Positions 1-6,673 of a stretch of 10,000 bases of DNA are shown here, piece after piece; the first letter of the stretch is position 1, and every line of letters begins with the position of its first letter. The notes below the pieces were generated by a model. It searched no databases, was not told the DNA's origin, and saw only the letters and a program-made list of their open reading frames with translations. Source of the stretch: Flavobacterium sp. GTDB lineage: Bacteria > Bacteroidota > Bacteroidia > Flavobacteriales > Flavobacteriaceae. The position numbers were made by a program, and so were the translations under genes. The DNA lies in contig NZ_JAIWOF010000170.1 in NCBI RefSeq assembly GCF_020217025.1, positions 1 through 10,000 on the forward strand, given 5' to 3'.

Positions 1-6
1 ATTGAG

Positions 7-31
7 GTGAATCTTTATAAAAGTTATTCAC
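7..31. repeat. Imperfect inverted repeat near window edge
   Basis: GTGAAT (7-12) pairs with ATTCAC (26-31), and CTTT (13-16) can pair with AAAG (20-23) across a two-base bulge. It lies downstream of the small minus-strand gene that ends at 42. No T-run follows on the minus strand, so it is not a clear terminator for that gene. On the plus strand A/T-rich sequence with a T5 run follows, so it could end a plus-strand transcript coming from outside the window. It could also be chance in A/T-rich DNA. Confidence 0.3.
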
Positions 32-41
32 AATTTAGTTT

Positions 42-350
42 TTAAAGGGATGTTGAATGCTTATCTTTAATAGAAAGTTTAGCAATAGCTTCAGCATTTT
101 TATCAGAAGAATTAGCTGAAGTTCCAGTAACAAAAACACCTTTCAATCCGTATTTGGAAACGATTCCGTAGACGGTTGCTGCGTCATCTGGATTAGAGTT
201 GCCTTCGTAATGGTAAATGTGATTGATGGTATAATTTTCGGGATGCAAAATTATATCTTCTTCATTTTGATTGAAATCAAATGTAAACCCTTTCTCTCTT
301 AATTTTCTTAGCGCTTCAGAGACAGAAGCATAGTGATAAATAGTTGACAT
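42..350 (-). CDS. Small conserved hypothetical protein (102 aa)
   Basis: A 102-residue soluble protein with no signal peptide or membrane segment. The N-terminal part reads like a short helix-strand unit (YHYASVSEALRKLREKGFTFDF) followed by an acidic stretch (NQNEEDIILHPENY). A strand region (HIYHYEG, residues 44-50) and a glycine-rich part (YGIVSKYGLKGVFVTG, 61-76) come next. From memory, similar ~100-residue proteins of Flavobacteriaceae often carry the name 'phosphoribosylpyrophosphate synthetase'. Nothing here supports that: the PRPP-binding loop of Prs enzymes is absent and the protein is about a third of Prs length. It is a single-gene unit with its own putative promoter, divergent from rnpB. 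The function is unknown; I am confident that the frame is coding. Confidence 0.85.
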   Translation of the reverse strand: MSTIYHYASVSEALRKLREKGFTFDFNQNEEDIILHPENYTINHIYHYEGNSNPDDAATVYGIVSKYGLKGVFVTGTSANSSDKNAEAIAKLSIKDKHSTSL

Positions 351-380
351 AAGAATTAAGTATTATAAATTTGCGACCTC

Positions 381-413
381 TAAATTTACGAATATATTAG
401 CTCTTAAAAGCAA
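381..413 (-). promoter_or_regulatory. Putative promoter of the 102-aa gene
   Basis: On the minus strand TTG (413-411, within TTTTG) is followed after 22 bases by TAAATTTA (388-381), one mismatch from the Bacteroidota -7 element TAnnTTTG. The predicted start is about 25 bases upstream of the ATG at 350. The match is imperfect in a very A/T-rich region, so this is tentative. Confidence 0.45.
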
Positions 414-444
414 AAGATTATGTTAAACTATCTATTAAAATTTC

Positions 445-474
445 TTTAAAACGATAGAATTTGTTGTAAGTTTG
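445..474 (+). promoter_or_regulatory. Putative rnpB promoter
   Basis: TAAGTTTG (467-474) matches the Bacteroidota -7 element TAnnTTTG exactly. A T-rich TTTCTTT (441-447) sits about 19 bases upstream in the -33 position, without the usual G. Transcription would start about 5-7 bases downstream, close to 479-481, which is exactly where the 5' strand of the RNase P RNA P1 helix begins. That agreement supports both calls. Confidence 0.65.
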
Positions 475-478
475 CACC

Positions 479-792
479 GCAGACCGCCTTATCGTCCGTG
501 TGTAAGCATGGTAGGAAAGTCCGGACACCAAAGAGTAGCATAGTGGGTAACGCCCATCCGCCGAAAGGTGAGGACAAGTGCAACAGAAAGTATGTACAGG
601 TAATGCTGTAGTGAAACCAGGTAAACTCTATGCGGTGAAATGCCAAGTATATCAGCAGTTTTTGAGTAATCAAAATAAGGGCGACTCGTCCGATGTTGAA
701 GGGTAGGCAGCTTGAGTTACACAGTAATGCGTAATCTAGATAAATGATAAGGCTCCGATTTATCGGAGACAGAATCCGGCTTATAGGTCTGC
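479..792 (+). ncRNA. rnpB: RNase P RNA (class A)
   Basis: This is the catalytic RNA of ribonuclease P, which removes 5' leaders from precursor tRNAs together with the RnpA protein. The ends pair as helix P1: GCAGACC (479-485) with GGTCTGC (786-792). The universally conserved cores are in order: GGAAAGTCCGGAC (513-525, P4 5' side), GGGTAACGCCC (545-555), GTGCAACAGAAAG (578-590), ACCAGGTAAACTC (616-628), GGGTAGGCAGCTTGAG (701-716), CTAGATAAATGA (736-747) and GACAGAATCCGGCTTAT (768-784, P4 3' side). A perfect hairpin CTCCGA-TTTA-TCGGAG (753-768) stands in the P18 position. The length of about 314 bases is normal for a class A RNA. A T7 run (793-799) directly follows P1 and is the likely end of transcription. 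rsmD converges on it from the right, 21 bases away. Confidence 0.96.
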
Positions 793-813
793 TTTTTTTA
801 TTTTGTGACGATT

Positions 814-1392
814 TTATCCTTCGTCTTCCTCTTCATAATCCTCTTCTTCGTCGCTTTCGAATTCGTAAAAAGAAAATACAGAACCTCCGTAACTTTTTGA
901 AAAGGAAAAATTTGTCAAATGATCTAGTTTGGTATGTTTCGAATGTTCTACAATTAACATTCCTTCTTCGTCTAAAAGCTCGTTTTCAAAAATAAGTTGA
1001 ATGATTTTTTCAAAGTTCTCCTGACTCAAATCATATGGTGGATCAGCAAAAATAATATCATAACTTGCTTTACTTTTTTCTAAGAATTTGAAAACATCAC
1101 TTTTAATTACGCTAATATCTAAATCTAATTCCGTTGCCGTTTTTTTGATGAAATTTACACAACCCATGTCGCCATCAACACTAGTTATTGGTCCAGCACC
1201 ACGAGAAGCGAATTCGTAACTGATATTACCAGTTCCTGAGAATAAATCCAAAACTTTTAAACCATGAAAATTAAAGTAATTATTCAAAATATTGAATAAC
1301 GATTCTTTACACATGTCGGTTGTAGGACGAACAGGTAAGTTTTTCGGAGCTACTAAACGGCGCCCTTTGTGTTTTCCGGAGATAATTCTCAT
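814..1392 (-). CDS. rsmD: 16S rRNA (guanine(966)-N(2))-methyltransferase RsmD
   Basis: RsmD methylates N2 of G966 in 16S rRNA on the assembling 30S subunit, with S-adenosylmethionine as donor. The family opening MRIISGKHKGRRL (residues 1-13) and RPTTDMCKESLFNIL (22-36) are present. The SAM-binding motif is LDLFSGTGN (48-56), followed by FASRGA (61-66). The catalytic N-methyltransferase motif is DPPY (117-120), and YGGSVFSFYEF (168-178) is close to the normal C-terminus. After it comes an unusual acidic tail (179-192), 11 of whose 14 residues are Asp or Glu. The ATG shares four bases (ATGA, 1389-1392) with the stop of the DUF3822 gene, suggesting translational coupling as the last gene of a three-gene operon. 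Product identity is secure; the role of the tail is unknown. Confidence 0.96.
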   Translation of the reverse strand: MRIISGKHKGRRLVAPKNLPVRPTTDMCKESLFNILNNYFNFHGLKVLDLFSGTGNISYEFASRGAGPITSVDGDMGCVNFIKKTATELDLDISVIKSDVFKFLEKSKASYDIIFADPPYDLSQENFEKIIQLIFENELLDEEGMLIVEHSKHTKLDHLTNFSFSKSYGGSVFSFYEFESDEEEDYEEEDEG

Positions 1393-2201
1393 GAATGATA
1401 AAGTATAAAGTGATTTCTCAATTCTGAAGAAGAAACGTCTAAGATTGAAGCTTTGTTTGAAACATCAAGTAAAGAACAGTTTCTAATATATTTAAAAGCA
1501 ATTTTATAAAAGGCATCTTCTTCTGTACAATTTCCAAAAAGCTGAACTGAAATCGTTTCTGGATTTAATTGTAATTGTTCGCAAGTAAACAAGATGAAAT
1601 AAATAAAATCTTCTGGAGTGTTATATTGAAATGAATTAAAAAGTAGTAATTGCTGATTTTTTACCACAACAATTTCAAAATGCTCTTTTTGAAGATGCAC
1701 AAAAACTTGCTTTTCTTCTTTATTTTTGGACAAATCTAATAGTTGTTTTACTAAAATAGAATTAGCATTCTGATATTCAAAAGTTTCGTATTGGTCTAAC
1801 AAGAAATTATTAATATTAACGAAAGGAACATAAACATTATTCATTTCGTATGGAAAAATAACATCATGGGTAAAAAAATCAGTTTCAAAAACTTTGGTAT
1901 TGTATTGCAAATAACTTGCTAAAAAATGAACATCAAATAGGGAAGTAGGCACAAAAGTATTCAAGTTATTATCATGAATTACCATTACTTCATCAAATGA
2001 TTTTGTAAGAATAGGATAATCGACGAAAGTACGCCACAATTGTTCTTCAATTACTTTGTTTTTTTCAAAGAGAATTGACATGGTGTTTATTACTTTGTTG
2101 GAAAGTAAATCAAAGACACAAAAAGAAAGTCCACTCAAGGAAACCTGAATGGACAACTTTTTGTATGTTTTTTGAGTAATGTCGTTATTCGTTATTACCA
2201 T
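1389..2201 (-). CDS. DUF3822 family protein
   Basis: A 270-residue soluble protein recognised as DUF3822, a Bacteroidota family that I know as a regular upstream neighbour of rsmD. Recognisable parts are the N-terminal strand region KKLSIQVSLSGLSFCVFD (14-31) and PYEMNNVYVPFVNINNFLL (117-135). The conserved C-terminal half has FVHLQKEHFEIVVVKNQQ (167-184), FNSFQYNTPEDFIYFIL (188-204) and ISVQLFGN (217-224). That order (paired strands, a helix, then a strand ending in 'G') resembles an actin-like (ASKHA/PilM) subdomain by eye; this is inference. No catalytic motif is visible. The ATG lies 17 bases inside the preceding gene, and the stop overlaps rsmD by four bases, so the three genes form one unit. 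Function unknown. Confidence 0.9.
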   Translation of the reverse strand: MVITNNDITQKTYKKLSIQVSLSGLSFCVFDLLSNKVINTMSILFEKNKVIEEQLWRTFVDYPILTKSFDEVMVIHDNNLNTFVPTSLFDVHFLASYLQYNTKVFETDFFTHDVIFPYEMNNVYVPFVNINNFLLDQYETFEYQNANSILVKQLLDLSKNKEEKQVFVHLQKEHFEIVVVKNQQLLLFNSFQYNTPEDFIYFILFTCEQLQLNPETISVQLFGNCTEEDAFYKIAFKYIRNCSLLDVSNKASILDVSSSELRNHFILYHS

Positions 2202-2946
2202 ATTTTTTTGGCCAGTTTCCTGAAAGTGTAACTTCTTCTAGTGAACCTAAAATAATTTGAGGACCGTTGATTTCATCAATAGACTCTACTTTATTTTCTT
2301 GTTTTACTAATTCTTGATCTAAATCTTTTAATAAAGCATTTTTGTCAATAATAGCTTGGAATACAGAAAGATTCGAGTCGTTTCTAGAAACTACACCTGT
2401 TTTCATTACAACAGGAACTTCAACTTCACCAACTTTTACAACATTTAATCTTTTGTATCTGTCAGAATTTTTAAATAATGAATCTTTTACTTTAACAGTT
2501 CCTAATTTAGTGATAATTACTTCATCTTTGAAGAAACCACCAACTCCATCAGCTCCAACTTTAATCCCAAAAGCAGTATTTTTAGCAGCATCAATTACAG
2601 CAGTATCTTTTCTTGAAACGATTTCAAATTCACCATTTTCAACAAATTTTACTAATTCGTCAAAAGTGTCAGCATATTTTCCATTAACAGACTTGTAACC
2701 TGTTTGTAATTTTTTAATGTCTAACATTGTTTTAACAGCTACTTCGTAACGACTTTCTTTTTCTTTTTGAAACTCAATAGGTTTCATAATTGAAGAATAA
2801 ATTAAGTATAGAAGAAAAAATGAGATTCCCCATAATAAAATGGTGAAAACTTTTTTATTTCCTGGTGTAACGAATTTATCAATTAGTTTAACCAATGCAA
2901 AGATTAAAATAACCAATACGACTAAATAAATAGCAATTTCTAACAT
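2185..2946 (-). CDS. Two-TM membrane protein with pilin-like segment, function unknown
   Basis: A 253-residue protein with two N-terminal membrane helices (about 4-22 and 33-53) joined by a short polar loop, then a soluble domain of about 200 residues. Just after the second helix, YEVAVKTMLDIKKLQTGY (67-84) and VNGKYADTFDELVKF (87-101) resemble the part of type IV pilins and pseudopilins after the hydrophobic helix (helix, then 'GkY..tfdeL'). There is no prepilin peptidase site. A hydrophilic C-terminal tail (202-253) is rich in Asp, Glu, Lys and Asn. It is the first gene of the operon with DUF3822 and rsmD, and overlaps DUF3822 by 17 bases. I do not recognise a named family. Confidence 0.88.
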   Translation of the reverse strand: MLEIAIYLVVLVILIFALVKLIDKFVTPGNKKVFTILLWGISFFLLYLIYSSIMKPIEFQKEKESRYEVAVKTMLDIKKLQTGYKSVNGKYADTFDELVKFVENGEFEIVSRKDTAVIDAAKNTAFGIKVGADGVGGFFKDEVIITKLGTVKVKDSLFKNSDRYKRLNVVKVGEVEVPVVMKTGVVSRNDSNLSVFQAIIDKNALLKDLDQELVKQENKVESIDEINGPQIILGSLEEVTLSGNWPKKYGNNE

Positions 2947-2978
2947 TTGAATAATTTATTTTTAGTTAAATAGGTACG

Positions 2979-3008
2979 CAAATCTACAATTTTTTTTTCT
3001 ACACAAAA
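2979..3008 (-). promoter_or_regulatory. Promoter of the two-TM/DUF3822/rsmD operon
   Basis: On the minus strand TTTTG (3008-3004) is followed after 17 bases by TAGATTTG (2986-2979), an exact TAnnTTTG. The predicted start lies about 25-28 bases before the ATG at 2946. Both elements and their spacing fit the Flavobacterium consensus, so this is one of the better promoter calls here. Confidence 0.65.
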
Positions 3009-3032
3009 GAATTTCTTGTAAAAATCATTCAG

Positions 3033-3040
3033 TATATTTG
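3033..3040 (+). promoter_or_regulatory. Putative -7 element of the helicase gene
   Basis: TATATTTG is an exact match to TAnnTTTG and places the start about 22 bases before the ATG at 3069. The nearest TTG (3016-3018) is only 14 bases upstream, short for a -33 element; TTT at 3012-3014 has a spacing of 18. It is divergent from the operon promoter at 2979-3008. Confidence 0.45.
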
Positions 3041-3068
3041 AAAAATTAATATTGGCCAAATCTTTTTT

Positions 3069-4493
3069 ATGACTTACAAGCTGTTTTACAATTTATTACA
3101 AAATAATTTTCCGCATCAACCCACTCTAAAACAGGATATTTTTTTTCAGAAAATTGCCGATTTTATTTTGAACTCAACTTCTGATGATATTTTTATCCTC
3201 AAAGGTTATGCCGGAACGGGTAAAACAACCATAATTTCTACCGTAATTAATAATTTAGGTGATGTTAATATGAAAGCTGTATTACTTGCACCAACAGGTA
3301 GAGCAGCTAAAGTAATCAGTAATTACTCTGGAAAACCGGCTTATACGATTCATAAACGAATTTATTTCCCCAAAAAAAATAAAACTGGAGGCGTTAGTTT
3401 TACATTGCAACAAAATAAATTTAAAAATACCTTATTTATAGTCGATGAATCTTCTATGATTTCGGATAATAACCAAGATTCTAAATTGTATGAAAATGGT
3501 TCGTTGTTAGATGATTTGTTTTTTTATGTGGATGCTGGAAATAATTGCAAACTTTTATTAATAGGAGATACCGCTCAGTTGCCGCCGGTTAACATGAGTG
3601 TGAGTCCGGCTTTGGATATTGACTCGCTTTCGCTTCATTATCAAAAAAATGTACATCATATTGAGTTGGATGAAGTGATGCGTCAAGCGGAACATTCTGG
3701 AATTTTGTATAATGCTACGCAGTTACGTGAATTATTACATTCGCATTTTATTGATACGTTCCAATTTAAATTGAAAGGGTTTAAAGATATTGTTCGTTTA
3801 CAAGATGGTTATGAAATTCAAGATGCGATTCATCAAGCGTATGATAATTATAGTATAGAAGACACAGCTTTTATTTTGCGTTCCAATAAAAGAGCGAATC
3901 AATACAACCAACAAATTAGAGCTTCCATTTTGTCTAAAGAAAGTGAAATTTCAACTGGAGATTATTTAATGGTAGTGAAAAACAATTATTTCTGGTTACC
4001 CGAAAATTCAGAAGCAGGTTTCATCGCTAATGGTGATATTGTCGAAATTCTAGAAATCAGAAAAATTCAAGAACTGTATGGATTCAAATTCGCTACTGTA
4101 AAAATCAGAATGGTGGATTATCCGAATCAAATTCCGTTTGACACTGTTATTATGTTAGATACGATTATGAGTGAATCGCCTTCATTAACATATGAAGAAT
4201 CGAATAAATTGTATCAGGAAGTTTTATTGGATTATGAAGAAGAACGCCAACAATATAAAAAACTACAAAAAGTAAAAGAAAACCCTTATTTCAATGCACT
4301 TCAAGTGAAGTTTTCATATGCGATAACGTGTCATAAATCGCAAGGTGGTCAATGGAAAACCGTTTTTGTAGAACAACCTTATTTACCCGACGGAATTGAT
4401 ATCGATTATGTCCGCTGGTTGTACACTGCCATCACGCGTGCTGAAGAAAAATTATATTTAATCGGATTTAAAGATGAGTTTTTCGAAAATTAA
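3069..4493 (+). CDS. RecD-like SF1 DNA helicase / AAA family ATPase
   Basis: A 474-residue ATP-dependent helicase of superfamily 1 (RecD/Pif1-like). Walker A is GYAGTGKTT (46-54), motif Ia LAPTGRAA (73-80), Walker B FIVDESSM (123-130) and motif III LLIGDTAQLPPV (163-174). EVMRQ (202-206) carries the arginine of motif IV. The C-terminal UvrD_C_2-type block YAITCHKSQGGQW (417-429) and motif VI YTAITRAEE (452-460) complete the set. It is far shorter than RecD2 and lacks that protein's long N-terminal extension. No RecB or RecC partner is nearby, so it probably acts alone in repair or replication, in the cytoplasm. A single-strand DNA translocase or 5'-3' helicase activity is inferred from the family. 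kdsB begins 27 bases after its stop. Confidence 0.93.
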   Translation: MTYKLFYNLLQNNFPHQPTLKQDIFFQKIADFILNSTSDDIFILKGYAGTGKTTIISTVINNLGDVNMKAVLLAPTGRAAKVISNYSGKPAYTIHKRIYFPKKNKTGGVSFTLQQNKFKNTLFIVDESSMISDNNQDSKLYENGSLLDDLFFYVDAGNNCKLLLIGDTAQLPPVNMSVSPALDIDSLSLHYQKNVHHIELDEVMRQAEHSGILYNATQLRELLHSHFIDTFQFKLKGFKDIVRLQDGYEIQDAIHQAYDNYSIEDTAFILRSNKRANQYNQQIRASILSKESEISTGDYLMVVKNNYFWLPENSEAGFIANGDIVEILEIRKIQELYGFKFATVKIRMVDYPNQIPFDTVIMLDTIMSESPSLTYEESNKLYQEVLLDYEEERQQYKKLQKVKENPYFNALQVKFSYAITCHKSQGGQWKTVFVEQPYLPDGIDIDYVRWLYTAITRAEEKLYLIGFKDEFFEN

Positions 4494-4501
4494 TACTTTT
4501 G
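4494..4501 (+). promoter_or_regulatory. Possible -7 element for kdsB
   Basis: TACTTTTG matches TAnnTTTG exactly, just after the helicase stop codon and 19 bases before the kdsB ATG. No good TTG is present 17-23 bases upstream. kdsB may have its own start here as well as readthrough from the helicase gene. Confidence 0.35.
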
Positions 4502-4520
4502 TAATCAAACAAAATCGAAC

Positions 4521-5246
4521 ATGAGAATAATAGCTGTAATTCCCGCAAGATATGCTTCAACTCGTTTCCCTGCAAAATTAATGCAAGATTTGGGAGGCAA
4601 AACCGTAATTCTTAGAACGTATGAAGCGGCTATTTCCACAAATCTATTTGATGATGTTTTTGTGGTAACGGATTCTGATTCAATTTTCAACGAAATTATT
4701 TCGAGTGGAGGAAAAGCCATCATGTCGATAAAAGAACACGAAAGCGGAAGCGACAGAATTGCAGAAGCTGTTGAACATATGGATGTTGACGTTGTAATTA
4801 ACGTTCAAGGCGACGAACCTTTTATAAATAAAAAACCTTTAGAAGAACTAATTGAAGTTTTTAAAAACGATTTAGAAAAGAAAGTTGACTTAGGCTCTTT
4901 GATGTTTCAAATAGCTGATAAAGAAGAAATTAATAATCCAAATAACGTAAAAGTTATAACAGACCAACAAGGTTTTGCGTTATACTTTTCACGTTCGGTG
5001 ATTCCGTATCCTAGAGAAGAAAATGTAGGCGTTCGTTATATGAAACACATCGGAATTTATGCTTTCAGAAAAGAAGCTTTGATGGATTTTTACCGCTTAC
5101 CCATGTTGTCGTTAGAAGCTTCTGAAAAATTAGAGCAATTACGTTACTTAGAATATGGAAAACGCATTAAAATGGTAGAAACTTCTCACGGAAGTATCGG
5201 AATAGATACTCCTGAAGATTTAGAAAAAGCGAGAAAGTTATTGTAA
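4521..5246 (+). CDS. kdsB: 3-deoxy-manno-octulosonate cytidylyltransferase (CMP-KDO synthetase)
   Basis: KdsB activates KDO with CTP to give CMP-KDO and pyrophosphate, the sugar donor for the inner core of lipopolysaccharide; it is cytoplasmic and Mg-dependent. The nucleotide-binding opening is [14 protein letters not shown] (7-20). [11 protein letters not shown] (73-83) and NVQGDEPFI (94-102, with metal-binding Asp98) form the active site. IGIYAF, then [17 protein letters not shown] and the final GIDTPEDLE are the usual C-terminal blocks. The 241-residue length is normal. It shows that the organism makes a KDO-containing LPS. No other LPS gene is adjacent. The gene runs head-on into the channel gene with four bases between the stop codons. 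Confidence 0.97.
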   Translation: MRIIAVIPARYASTRFPAKLMQDLGGKTVILRTYEAAISTNLFDDVFVVTDSDSIFNEIISSGGKAIMSIKEHESGSDRIAEAVEHMDVDVVINVQGDEPFINKKPLEELIEVFKNDLEKKVDLGSLMFQIADKEEINNPNNVKVITDQQGFALYFSRSVIPYPREENVGVRYMKHIGIYAFRKEALMDFYRLPMLSLEASEKLEQLRYLEYGKRIKMVETSHGSIGIDTPEDLEKARKLL

Positions 5247-5250
5247 TTAA

Positions 5251-5955
5251 TTATTCTGTTTTATCACTAAAATAGCCTCTAGTTTTAATTTTAGAAGAAA
5301 AGAAATTCATAAACAAAATAACAAAGAAAAGAAATAAAAATACTTGTAGAATAGTAAATATTTTTCCTTCCATTGTTATTGGATAATATTCTCCATAACC
5401 TATTGTAGAAGAGGTTACAAAACTATAATATACCGCATCAAACCAATGATTTAATGTTGCATTCAAGTAATTTCCAGTTCTGTAAAATACTGCAAAAGCT
5501 AAAACCGATTCTAAATAATTGAAAAATAGCAACAACATCGATCTTTTATAAGAACGAGGTTGGGAAAACAAATCAGAAGCAAAAATTAGCGTTGGAATGT
5601 ACAAAACCGTCTCTAAAAGAATATAAATCAATATAAAAACCACAAAGTGATTGGTTTGCCAATTATTTACAAGAATTAAAATAGGGAAGATAACTTTTGC
5701 TAAAATATAAAAGTCCATTACTAAATCTTTGTATTCATATCCAAATTTATTAGCAAAATGCTTAATGTAAATTCCAGGAAATAATAATTGTGAGGAAGAA
5801 AGAAATAAACGTACTATCTTTTCAATTCCATTATCTTCTTCATGATCATTGTTCCAAATAGCTCTAATATTTAGAATTGTTTTTTTTAATGGACTAAAAT
5901 TATGGTGGTTGAGTTTATTAACTTTTCCAACTAATAATTTTTTAACTATGCTCAT
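5251..5955 (-). CDS. Potassium-channel-type ion channel, single pore loop
   Basis: A 234-residue inner-membrane protein. The selectivity filter TIGYGE (184-189) stands in for the canonical TVGYGD. It is preceded by the pore helix HWFDAVYYSFVTSS (170-183) and followed by the inner helix (about 196-219). Upstream hydrophobic helices lie at about 84-97, 103-127 and 138-158, giving perhaps four membrane segments with one pore loop, so a tetramer is expected from the family. The basic, non-membrane N-terminus (1-80) has no recognised domain and there is no RCK/TrkA-N domain. The ATG overlaps the stop of the upstream spermidine-synthase-like gene by one base (TAATG), so the two are probably translationally coupled. 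Potassium selectivity is inferred from the filter; gating is unknown. Confidence 0.88.
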   Translation of the reverse strand: MSIVKKLLVGKVNKLNHHNFSPLKKTILNIRAIWNNDHEEDNGIEKIVRLFLSSSQLLFPGIYIKHFANKFGYEYKDLVMDFYILAKVIFPILILVNNWQTNHFVVFILIYILLETVLYIPTLIFASDLFSQPRSYKRSMLLLFFNYLESVLAFAVFYRTGNYLNATLNHWFDAVYYSFVTSSTIGYGEYYPITMEGKIFTILQVFLFLFFVILFMNFFSSKIKTRGYFSDKTE

Positions 5956-6617
5956 TACGATAATTTTTTAATGGTAAACAATTCGTTGTGCACTTCAATT
6001 TTTGGATACAATCTTACGGAATAATTACTATCAAATTTACTTTTATAAGTAGCGTTTCTTCTTCTGTCTTGATAATCTAAAATCATAGTATTAAACAAGA
6101 TAAATCCATTTACATTAAGTAAAAAATTAATTCTATTAATAAAGAAATCTTCAAATAAAAAATTAGGCATTGTCGTATCTTGAAAGATATCAATAATGAT
6201 TAAATCATATTTTTCTTTGGTTTTTAAAACGAATTCAAAAGCATCATCATTCACAATTGAAACGTTATTATAGTTTCCTAAACCAAAATATTTTCTAGCC
6301 ATTTCAATCACAGTAGCATCAATTTCTACTCCTGTAATTTTACCTTCAAATTTTACTTCTTTTTTTAGAGTTTCAATTACGCTTCCACCAGCAACGCCAA
6401 GTACTAAAATATTTTCAAATGTGCTAATTCTTTCGTAACCAATATATTTTAATCCTTTTTTTAGTACACGCTGTAGACTACCAAAAGAATAATTCGTATT
6501 CTCAGAATCTAAAACCAAATGTCCATTATTCCAGGTAACTTCTAGATTTTTACTGTAAACCGATTTCTTTTGATGAATTTTTATAGGTAATAAAAAACTC
6601 AATACGCGCTTAATCAT
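5955..6617 (-). CDS. Spermidine-synthase-like SAM-fold protein
   Basis: A 220-residue protein with a Rossmann-type methyltransferase/aminopropyltransferase fold. The glycine motif is LVLGVAGGSV (71-80), the acidic loop GVEIDATVIEMARKYFGL (96-113), NDDAFEFV (123-130) is the 'gDa' motif, and YDLIIIDIFQDTTMPNFLF (137-155) is the strand-4 region. This pattern matches the spermidine synthase (SpeE) superfamily. It is shorter than SpeE (about 280 residues), lacks much of the N-terminal beta domain, and I do not see the clear 'DSsDP' polyamine-site motif. It may be a methyltransferase or a divergent aminopropyltransferase. No signal peptide is seen. It is the first gene of a pair with the channel gene. 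Confidence 0.85.
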   Translation of the reverse strand: MIKRVLSFLLPIKIHQKKSVYSKNLEVTWNNGHLVLDSENTNYSFGSLQRVLKKGLKYIGYERISTFENILVLGVAGGSVIETLKKEVKFEGKITGVEIDATVIEMARKYFGLGNYNNVSIVNDDAFEFVLKTKEKYDLIIIDIFQDTTMPNFLFEDFFINRINFLLNVNGFILFNTMILDYQDRRRNATYKSKFDSNYSVRLYPKIEVHNELFTIKKLS

Positions 6618-6626
6618 GTAATTTTG

Positions 6627-6656
6627 TTTGTAATCGTAAATATAATTTTATTTTTG
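6627..6656 (+). promoter_or_regulatory. Promoter of the acyltransferase gene
   Basis: TTTG (6627-6630) is followed after 18 bases by TATTTTTG (6649-6656), an exact TAnnTTTG. The start is predicted near 6662, giving a leader of about 12 bases before the ATG at 6674. Both elements and their spacing match the Bacteroidota consensus. Confidence 0.65.
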
Positions 6657-6662
6657 TCTCAA
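6637..6662 (-). promoter_or_regulatory. Possible promoter of the spermidine-synthase-like/channel pair
   Basis: On the minus strand TTG (6662-6660) is followed after 15 bases by TATATTTA (6644-6637), one mismatch from TAnnTTTG. Spacing is a little short and the match imperfect. It overlaps the divergent acyltransferase promoter, so the two would compete for polymerase. Confidence 0.35.
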
Positions 6663-6673
6663 AATAGTCTCTA

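Noticed and set aside
446..673. 75-codon minus-strand open frame
   Set aside because: It lies across the RNase P RNA gene and its promoter; the structural RNA explains the sequence and the peptide has no recognisable family.
744..995. 83-codon plus-strand open frame
   Set aside because: It covers the 3' end of rnpB and is antisense to rsmD; composition follows the complementary acidic tail codons.
2342..2698. 118-codon plus-strand open frame
   Set aside because: It is antisense to the two-TM protein gene; low-complexity Thr/Ser/Pro composition typical of a shadow frame.
4505..4723. 72-codon minus-strand open frame
   Set aside because: It is antisense to the conserved N-terminal motif region of kdsB.
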